Positions 6,726-10,685 of a stretch of 10,685 bases of DNA are shown here, in pieces. The DNA lies in NCBI GenBank assembly GCA_910580135.1, contig CAJTXC010000049.1, forward strand, positions 1 through 10,685. The letters run 5' to 3'. A program made the position numbers and the translations under genes. The notes below the pieces were generated by a model. That model searched no databases. It saw nothing but the letters and a program-made list of their open reading frames with translations, and was not told the DNA's origin. Origin of the DNA: an uncultured Bacilli bacterium. Its GTDB lineage: Bacteria; Bacillota_I; Bacilli_A; RF39; UBA660. Position 1 is the first letter of the stretch; each line of letters opens with the position of its first letter.

Positions 6726-6736
6726 AATAACATAAA

Positions 6737-7084
6737 TTATTTTTTTATATATACTGTATTTTTTGTTTTTAAAATTTTTTCAGCATCTTTATACTTAATT
6801 CTTTTTTTATTTGATACTACTGGTCTTAAATTCTGCACTATAATAGTACCATTAGAAGGAAAAGAATCATCATACGCAATATGATATTTGCTTTTCGTAA
6901 AAATATCTTTATATAAATCGAAACTGTAGTCACTATATTTTCTTACTAAAACAAATTTTCTAGGTGTCAAAGATTTTACCCCATAATATGTTATACCTTT
7001 TTTAGTATAATCATATTTTTTTGTTAATTGAGCAAGATATAAGTCTTTAGTACTAAAACCAAATAATCTATTTTTTAAATTCAT
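6737..7084 (-). CDS. Unrecognised 115-residue protein, paralogue of the preceding gene
   Basis: Function unknown. A small, very basic protein without signal or membrane segment. It shares a plan with the 131-residue product just upstream: a basic start with a GF (LFGFSTKDLYLAQL, residues 7-20, versus IIGFKPQNLFIAEV), a middle VLV strand followed by K (45-49), and near the C-terminus RIKYKDAEK (94-102, versus RIKYSDAKK). This product lacks about 15 residues of the middle, and all four cysteines of its partner are absent. The ATG follows AAGGTGAT, complementary to an extended 16S rRNA tail. It lies third after ychF and before a strong terminator. The 69-base gap upstream contains a decayed copy of the end of ychF, so the pair probably arose by local tandem duplication. 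Confidence 0.75.
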   Translation of the reverse strand: MNLKNRLFGFSTKDLYLAQLTKKYDYTKKGITYYGVKSLTPRKFVLVRKYSDYSFDLYKDIFTKSKYHIAYDDSFPSNGTIIVQNLRPVVSNKKRIKYKDAEKILKTKNTVYIKK

Positions 7085-7095
7085 ATATTATCACC

Positions 7096-7133
7096 TTAAT
7101 TATTAAATTTAAATAAGCAAATATTTTCGTATT
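7096..7133 (-). repeat. Decayed duplicate of the ychF 3' end
   Basis: These 38 bases match the last 38 bases of ychF (7587-7624) at 32 positions without a gap; five of the six differences are transitions. The match begins at the base corresponding to the ychF stop codon and becomes patchy beyond about 7135, continuing loosely with small gaps. The copy sits immediately upstream of the 115-codon gene, just as the true ychF end sits upstream of the 131-codon gene. It codes for nothing in its present frame. Confidence 0.75.
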
Positions 7134-7153
7134 TGATAATAATTTATTTTACA

Positions 7154-7549
7154 TCATTTCCAATTTTTTAACGTCTTTATTTTATCATATTCTTCCTCTA
7201 ATTTTTTTGCATCAGAATATTTTATTCTACCTTTATAGTTAGAAGGTAAGGCTGGCGACATTATTTTTGCTACCATACACCAATCATCCGTACATTCACC
7301 AAATTCACCATAATATTCTTCTTTTAAAAGCCTTTTATAACATTTATCAGATCTAGAATTCTTTGAAATTTTTTCTACTAATACAGTTTTTTCTGGTAGC
7401 ATACTAACTTTAGTACATACAGAAAGAGATAAATCTCTAGTAAATTCAAACATATTTCTATCATAATAACTATTAGCTCTTTGTATTCCTACTTCTGCTA
7501 TAAATAAGTTTTGCGGTTTAAAGCCTATGATTTTCTTTATTTTATTCAT
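7154..7549 (-). CDS. Unrecognised 131-residue protein downstream of ychF
   Basis: Function unknown. Small soluble protein with a basic start (MNKIKKIIGFKPQNLF), four cysteines (C45, C70, C86 and C91; the last two flank a DDW) and a C-terminal charged helix beginning RIKYSDAKKLEEEYDK (about residues 107-122). The cysteines could bind metal or form pairs, but the spacing matches no motif I know. It begins 37 bases after ychF with AGGAGG five bases before the ATG, and no promoter is visible in that gap, so it is probably co-transcribed with ychF. It ends in TGA. The next gene encodes a shorter relative. Relatives of ychF usually have rpsF next, so this pair is an insertion relative to the standard order. 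Confidence 0.78.
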   Translation of the reverse strand: MNKIKKIIGFKPQNLFIAEVGIQRANSYYDRNMFEFTRDLSLSVCTKVSMLPEKTVLVEKISKNSRSDKCYKRLLKEEYYGEFGECTDDWCMVAKIMSPALPSNYKGRIKYSDAKKLEEEYDKIKTLKNWK

Positions 7550-7586
7550 TTTTTCCTCCTGTTATCACTTATTAATCAGATATATA

Positions 7587-8684
7587 TTAATTATTAAATC
7601 TAAATAAACAAACATCTCCGTCTTGCATAACGTATTCTTTTCCTTCACTTCTAAGACGTCCAGCTTCTTTTGCTTCTTTTTCACCTTTATATTTTTCATA
7701 ATCTTCAAAAGAAATTACTTCTGCTCTAATAAAACCTTTTTCAAAATCACTATGAATAATTCCAGCACACTGTGGAGCTTTCATTCCTTTTTTAAATGTC
7801 CATGCTCTAACTTCTTTAGGTCCTGCAGTGAAATATGTTTGAAGCCCTAATAAATTATATGATGCTCTAATAAGTTTATCAAGTCCACTTTCTTCTATTC
7901 CTAAAGCACTTAAAAAAGCACTTTTTTCTTCATCATCAAAACCACTTAATTCTTCTTCTATTTTTGCACATAATACGATTACTTCAGCATTATCTTTTTT
8001 AGCATATTCTTTTAATTCTTTAACGTAATTATTATCAAGACCTATTTCATCTTCTTTTATATTAGCAACATAAATAATAGGTTTCATGGTAAGTAAGTTA
8101 AAAGCTTTAAGTATCTTTAAATCATCTTCAGTGTATTCTAATTTTCTAGCTGGAATATTATCTTCTAACGCAGCTTTTATTTTCTTTAATAATTCTACTT
8201 CTTTTAAAGCATCCTTATCCTTAGTTGATACTGCTTTTTTTTCTATTCTAGCTAATCTATTATCTACTACTTCTAAATCGCAAAAGATGAATTCAACATC
8301 TATTATTTCCACATCACGTAAAGGGTTTGCTCCACCTTCTACGTGAGTAATATTAGAGTCATCAAAACATCTTACTACTTCTACTACAGCGTCTACTTCT
8401 CTTATGTGTGATAAAAATTTATTACCCAAACCTTCACCATGTGATGCTCCTTTAACTAATCCTGCTATATCAGTAAATTCAAACGTAGTTGGAACTAAGC
8501 TTTTAGGTTCAATAAGTTCATTTAAAAAGTCTAATCTTTTATCTGGAACCGTAACCATTCCAACATTTGGTTCGATAGTTGCAAATGGATAGTTTGCCGC
8601 TAAAATATTTTTCTTTGTAATTGCATTAAATAAAGTAGATTTACCTACGTTTGGTAATCCAACTATACCTGCTGTTAAAGCCAT
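7587..8684 (-). CDS. ychF: YchF/OLA1-type ribosome-associated ATPase
   Basis: A 365-residue member of the Obg-related YchF family, which binds ribosomes and prefers ATP to GTP. Motifs are complete: P-loop GLPNVGKST (9-17), DIAG (72-75), and NIKE (208-211), the altered G4 motif behind the ATP preference. The C-terminal TGS domain (about 281-365) has TYFTAGPKEVRAWT near its start and GDVCLFRFNN at the end. Length is the family norm of about 363-367. The ATG follows GAAGGAAGTGAT. Its promoter has an extended -10 (8715-8707). In B. subtilis the orthologue yyaF lies directly upstream of rpsF; here three unknown genes intervene, two of them probably in the ychF transcript. Confidence 0.97.
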   Translation of the reverse strand: MALTAGIVGLPNVGKSTLFNAITKKNILAANYPFATIEPNVGMVTVPDKRLDFLNELIEPKSLVPTTFEFTDIAGLVKGASHGEGLGNKFLSHIREVDAVVEVVRCFDDSNITHVEGGANPLRDVEIIDVEFIFCDLEVVDNRLARIEKKAVSTKDKDALKEVELLKKIKAALEDNIPARKLEYTEDDLKILKAFNLLTMKPIIYVANIKEDEIGLDNNYVKELKEYAKKDNAEVIVLCAKIEEELSGFDDEEKSAFLSALGIEESGLDKLIRASYNLLGLQTYFTAGPKEVRAWTFKKGMKAPQCAGIIHSDFEKGFIRAEVISFEDYEKYKGEKEAKEAGRLRSEGKEYVMQDGDVCLFRFNN

Positions 8685-8706
8685 GTAATCACTTCCTTCT
8701 CTTGGT

Positions 8707-8735
8707 ATTATAGCATAAAATAAAAGAACAACGAA
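8707..8735 (-). promoter_or_regulatory. Extended -10 promoter of ychF
   Basis: TGCTATAAT (8715-8707) is a perfect -10 with the extended TGn element. The -35 at 17 bases (TTCGTT, 8735-8730) is poor, which extended -10 promoters tolerate. It overlaps the terminator of the 184-codon gene. Confidence 0.72.
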
Positions 8736-8753
8736 ATTTATTTCATTGTCTTT
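8715..8753 (-). terminator. Terminator overlapping the end of the 184-codon gene
   Basis: The last codons of the gene (8753-8741) pair with 8736-8723 as a 13-bp stem containing one U-G pair and one bulged U. The loop of four contains the TAA stop. A U-rich tail interrupted by A follows. The -35 region of the ychF promoter lies inside its 3' arm. Confidence 0.65.
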
Positions 8754-9292
8754 GATAAATCTTCTTTATAATCAAACGCATCATTATATATAACTGGTAT
8801 TACACTATAGTTTGAAGCCTGCATAGCTTCATTTTTCATATATGCAGCATTAAGTGTATCTAATCCATAATATTGTGATGCATTTAACTCTTTGTCCGAA
8901 TCTCTCAGAGCGGCAAATTCTAAATAATCTTCTATTCCAGACTTTTTCTCAAAATCAATCAAAGCCTGATTCCTTACTATGTATTCTAAAGTTTGTAATC
9001 CTAAAACTTCACTATTAAAAAGAGACATAGAATAATTATATTTACTAAATTTAACCCAATCTTTTACAGGAATAATAATTTTTTCATCAGAATTTATTAA
9101 TCTTTCAAATACAACTAATGAATCACCAGAAATAAAATGTCCTTTTTTATTAGTTTTACTATTTTCACCTAATACAATTTCTGAGAATTTAAATACTCCC
9201 ATAGGAATAATATTTTCATCTTCTCCATATGATAGAACTAGTTTCATATTATTGTACATAAGTGTATTTTCTATTTTTTCTTTTTTCTTCAA
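8738..9292 (-). CDS. Unrecognised 184-residue protein, TTG start
   Basis: Function unknown. The chosen start is the TTG at 9292-9290, because GGAGG (9304-9300) lies just over seven bases upstream; an in-frame TTG farther upstream (9307-9305) directly touches that GGAGG and cannot use it. The product is soluble, without signal or membrane segment. The N-terminal half (about residues 12-90) alternates hydrophobic and charged residues as beta strands do (KLVLSYG, SLVVFERLI, KIIIPVKDWVKF). The second half is mostly helical with ALIDFEKKSGIEDYLEFAAL, and the C-terminus has SVIPVIYNDAFDY. I recognise no motif or family. It has its own promoter and terminator, between the 310-codon gene and ychF. 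Confidence 0.8.
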   Translation of the reverse strand: MKKKEKIENTLMYNNMKLVLSYGEDENIIPMGVFKFSEIVLGENSKTNKKGHFISGDSLVVFERLINSDEKIIIPVKDWVKFSKYNYSMSLFNSEVLGLQTLEYIVRNQALIDFEKKSGIEDYLEFAALRDSDKELNASQYYGLDTLNAAYMKNEAMQASNYSVIPVIYNDAFDYKEDLSKTMK

Positions 9293-9316
9293 TTCTAAAA
9301 CCTCCAATTTAATTTT

Positions 9317-9345
9317 ATCATAAAAGGATCTACTTTAGAAGTAAA
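9317..9345 (-). promoter_or_regulatory. Candidate promoter of the 184-codon gene
   Basis: TATGAT (9322-9317, five of six) lies 17 bases after TTTACT (9345-9340). The layout copies that of the rpsF promoter, with the same -35 hexamer in the 5' arm of a terminator hairpin and the -10 after it. The start near 9310 would give a leader of under 20 bases. Confidence 0.5.
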
Positions 9346-9352
9346 TCCTTTT
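9322..9352 (-). terminator. Hairpin terminator after the 310-codon gene
   Basis: Arms 9352-9339 and 9335-9322 pair over 14 positions (13 bp once the loop is opened to five), with one U-G pair. It lies 12 bases after the gene's stop. The U-rich part belongs mostly to the 3' arm and the sequence beyond is only moderately U-rich, so efficiency is uncertain. Confidence 0.6.
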
Positions 9353-9364
9353 TAACTAATTGAT

Positions 9365-10297
9365 TTAGGAAGCTCTTTTCTTTTCCCAAGGAGCTTTCTT
9401 TCTCATTGAAGTACCAAATTCTTCTTTTTCCTTTTCTTTTTCTTCATTCTCTTCTTCGGCCACTTGTTCTTCTTTTCCTACGTATTCATAACCAGTTGCA
9501 TTTAAAGACGTTAGTTTATATTCACCTTTTTCATCTTTAGTTACCGTCATTATTTTATCTTCTTGAGGCATATTTGGAGTACATATCATCACTATATTTT
9601 CAGATGGTGAAATTAATACATCCTTATTAAGCAATTTAACAAGCTCTTCAACAGGTGTATTTCTTAACTTTCTTCTTTGTTCCTCATTAATTCCAGATAA
9701 TTCGTTAATTATTGTGGTTACAAGTCCAATGACATTTTGCTTTCCATCTTTTGAAAGCTTTTTAAATTCGCCTCTTTTCGCAAGCTCAGTTACATTATAC
9801 ATTTTAACTTCATTTTTATCTGGCTCCACTTGTCTTTCATAAACATCTAATGCTGATACAAACCCATCTATACTTACTAATCCATCAGCATCCTTTTTCT
9901 CTTCAAATAATTCTCGCGAAGATTTTTCTGATAAATTTTCAACTACTTTAATCTTATCTTCTGGAAATGGATAGTGTATAGAAATATATTTTTTACCAGT
10001 TTGTTCATTTGAAAAGTCAGTTATATTATCTAAAGATATTTTATTTGAAACTGACTGTTTTTCTTGTTTTAAACTATTAATAATCTTTTGTGCGTCACCT
10101 TTTGTAAGTTTTTTTATTTCTTCAAAAATTATATGTAAATCCCTCTTATCCGTATTATAAATATTAAATAAAATATCTTTATCTTTAATACCTTTTATAA
10201 TACCTTTTTGTTCTAACTCGTTTAATAATAAAATAATACTTTCTTCTTTAAATTTAATTGGATCATTTATACTTTTTATATTGATAGCATTTTCCAT
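9365..10297 (-). CDS. Unrecognised 310-residue soluble protein with charged C-terminal tail
   Basis: Function unknown. There is no signal peptide or membrane segment. Residues 1-85 are predominantly helical and rich in Lys and Glu; 86-135 look mixed. Residues 165-260 include a helical block (GKQNVIGLVTTIINELSG, 185-202) and a strand-rich block (DVLISPSENIVMICTP, 226-241). The tail is strongly acidic (about 275-293, mostly Glu and Lys) and ends with a short basic segment containing APWEKKRAS (302-310), which looks like a docking peptide but is not one I can name. The ATG follows AAGGTGAT. It forms a single-gene unit between two terminators, beside a membrane transporter gene with which it probably does not share a transcript. 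Confidence 0.82.
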   Translation of the reverse strand: MENAINIKSINDPIKFKEESIILLLNELEQKGIIKGIKDKDILFNIYNTDKRDLHIIFEEIKKLTKGDAQKIINSLKQEKQSVSNKISLDNITDFSNEQTGKKYISIHYPFPEDKIKVVENLSEKSSRELFEEKKDADGLVSIDGFVSALDVYERQVEPDKNEVKMYNVTELAKRGEFKKLSKDGKQNVIGLVTTIINELSGINEEQRRKLRNTPVEELVKLLNKDVLISPSENIVMICTPNMPQEDKIMTVTKDEKGEYKLTSLNATGYEYVGKEEQVAEEENEEKEKEKEEFGTSMRKKAPWEKKRAS

Positions 10298-10317
10298 ATA
10301 TTATCACCTTTATTATA

Positions 10318-10345
10318 AATATATATGACTATAAAATTTATTCAA
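10318..10345 (-). promoter_or_regulatory. Possible promoter of the 310-codon gene
   Basis: TTGAAT (10345-10340) and TATATT (10323-10318) are 16 bases apart. The surrounding 10298-10365 is so A+T-rich that other placements are possible. A promoter is expected here because a strong terminator lies just upstream. Confidence 0.35.
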
Positions 10346-10365
10346 ATTTCAAAATAAATATTTGT

Positions 10366-10405
10366 AAAGTAAAAAGTAAAGAACATGCTTTTTCGCATGT
10401 TCTTT
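10366..10405 (-). terminator. Strong Rho-independent terminator after the AbgT-family gene
   Basis: A perfect 11-bp stem (10405-10395 with 10388-10378) with a 6-base loop is followed by ACUUUUUACUUU. The 5' arm overlaps the TAA stop of the transporter gene. Confidence 0.9.
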
Positions 10406-10685
10406 AAACCGTAGGATATATTCCTGGACCAATTGGAAGTCCTATTATATACCAACAAATTATCATAAGAAGCCAAATAAATGTAATTGCCACAAAGTAA
10501 GGTAAAATAACTTTATAACATCCTCTTATGCTAAAATCATTTTTATTTTTTGTATATACTTCAATAAATCCTATAAATATTACAAAATAAGTAAATAATG
10601 GAGTTATTAAGTTAGTTATTGAATCTCCTGCTCTAAATACAATTTGGGCAAATTCTGGAGATATGTTAGCCTTCATAACCGCAGG
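10404..10685 (-). CDS. C-terminal part of an AbgT-family transporter (partial)
   Basis: The frame is open to the right edge; the first visible residues are PAV followed by MKANISPEFAQIVFRAGDSITN. The block FRAGDSITNLITPLFTYFVIFI is the conserved late segment of the AbgT family (p-aminobenzoyl-glutamate transporters and relatives), whose members are about 500 residues long. Two membrane segments are visible: about 22-40 of the part starting at the internal Met, and about 58-80, ending in the typical GLPIGPG. The family is known for uptake of p-aminobenzoyl-glutamate and, in some members, export of sulfonamides; the substrate here cannot be read from this fragment. The true start lies outside the window; the Met at 10676 is internal. 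It ends in a strong terminator. Confidence 0.85.
   Translation of the reverse strand, partial: PAVMKANISPEFAQIVFRAGDSITNLITPLFTYFVIFIGFIEVYTKNKNDFSIRGCYKVILPYFVAITFIWLLMIICWYIIGLPIGPGIYPTV

Noticed and set aside
7116..7135. Short perfect hairpin between the two small paralogues
   Set aside because: The 6-bp A+T stem has no U tract and falls within the ychF-tail repeat; it is unlikely to terminate.
5391..7586. Toxin-antitoxin, phage or mobile element in the unknown block
   Set aside because: No toxin motif, integrase, transposase, terminal repeat or target duplication is visible; genes are separated by ordinary promoters and terminators.
7623..8592. Three + strand frames opposite ychF
   Set aside because: Their low-complexity Phe/Ser-rich translations mirror the Lys/Glu codons of ychF; no ribosome sites.
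10311..10316. TATAAT just before the 310-codon gene
   Set aside because: A start seven bases downstream would fall in the ribosome site, leaving too little leader.
1..10685. UGA read as tryptophan, as in Mycoplasma
   Set aside because: TGA forms stop/start overlaps at walJ-rlmH and M23-walJ, and tryptophans in dnaB, ychF and the M23 gene use TGG.

Overview
The window is A+T-rich, bacterial, and coded entirely on the minus strand, so genes are read from high to low coordinates. Gene content and order (ychF, rpsF-ssb-rpsR, rplI-dnaB, walJ-rlmH) match the Bacillota chromosome segment known from Bacillus subtilis. The strong Shine-Dalgarno sequences, short gaps and many stop/start overlaps also fit that phylum. 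TAA, TAG and TGA all serve as stops and tryptophan is TGG, so this is the standard bacterial code and not the Mycoplasma code. My best guess is an uncultured, gut-type, low-GC member of the Bacilli; this placement is inference from style and synteny only.

Layout from right to left. (1) The 3' end of an AbgT-family membrane transporter, followed by a strong terminator. (2) Two unrecognised genes (310 and 184 codons), each in its own small unit. (3) ychF, a conserved ribosome-associated P-loop ATPase, followed without a terminator by two small unrecognised genes that appear to be paralogues. The gap between these two holds a decayed copy of the last 38 bases of ychF, pointing to tandem duplication. 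(4) A 369-codon unrecognised, mostly helical protein gene with a perfect -35 promoter of its own. (5) The rpsF-ssb-rpsR unit with a leader that folds like the S6:S18 autoregulatory element. (6) rplI-dnaB-M23 peptidase-walJ-rlmH, tightly packed and partly overlapping, with a promoter of its own. The rlmH reading frame meets an in-frame TAA at codon 36, close to the left edge.

How it fits together. The right-hand units are accessory or of unknown role. The left half couples replication (SSB, DnaB), ribosome biogenesis (S6, S18, L9, probably RlmH) and cell-wall turnover (LysM/G5/M23 endopeptidase, WalJ). Compared with B. subtilis, gdpP is missing between rpsR and rplI. purA and walRKHI are missing between dnaB and walJ, where an M23 peptidase gene sits instead. 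htrA is missing between walJ and rlmH. About 2.1 kb carrying three unknown genes separates ychF from rpsF, which are neighbours in B. subtilis.

The longest stretch without an accepted gene is 6540-6736 (197 bases), which holds a terminator and a promoter. I see no tRNA, rRNA, CRISPR array, insertion sequence or phage gene. No clearly new defence or mobile system is visible. The most unusual items are the ychF-tail duplication with its paralogue pair, the interrupted rlmH, and promoters nested inside terminator hairpins.
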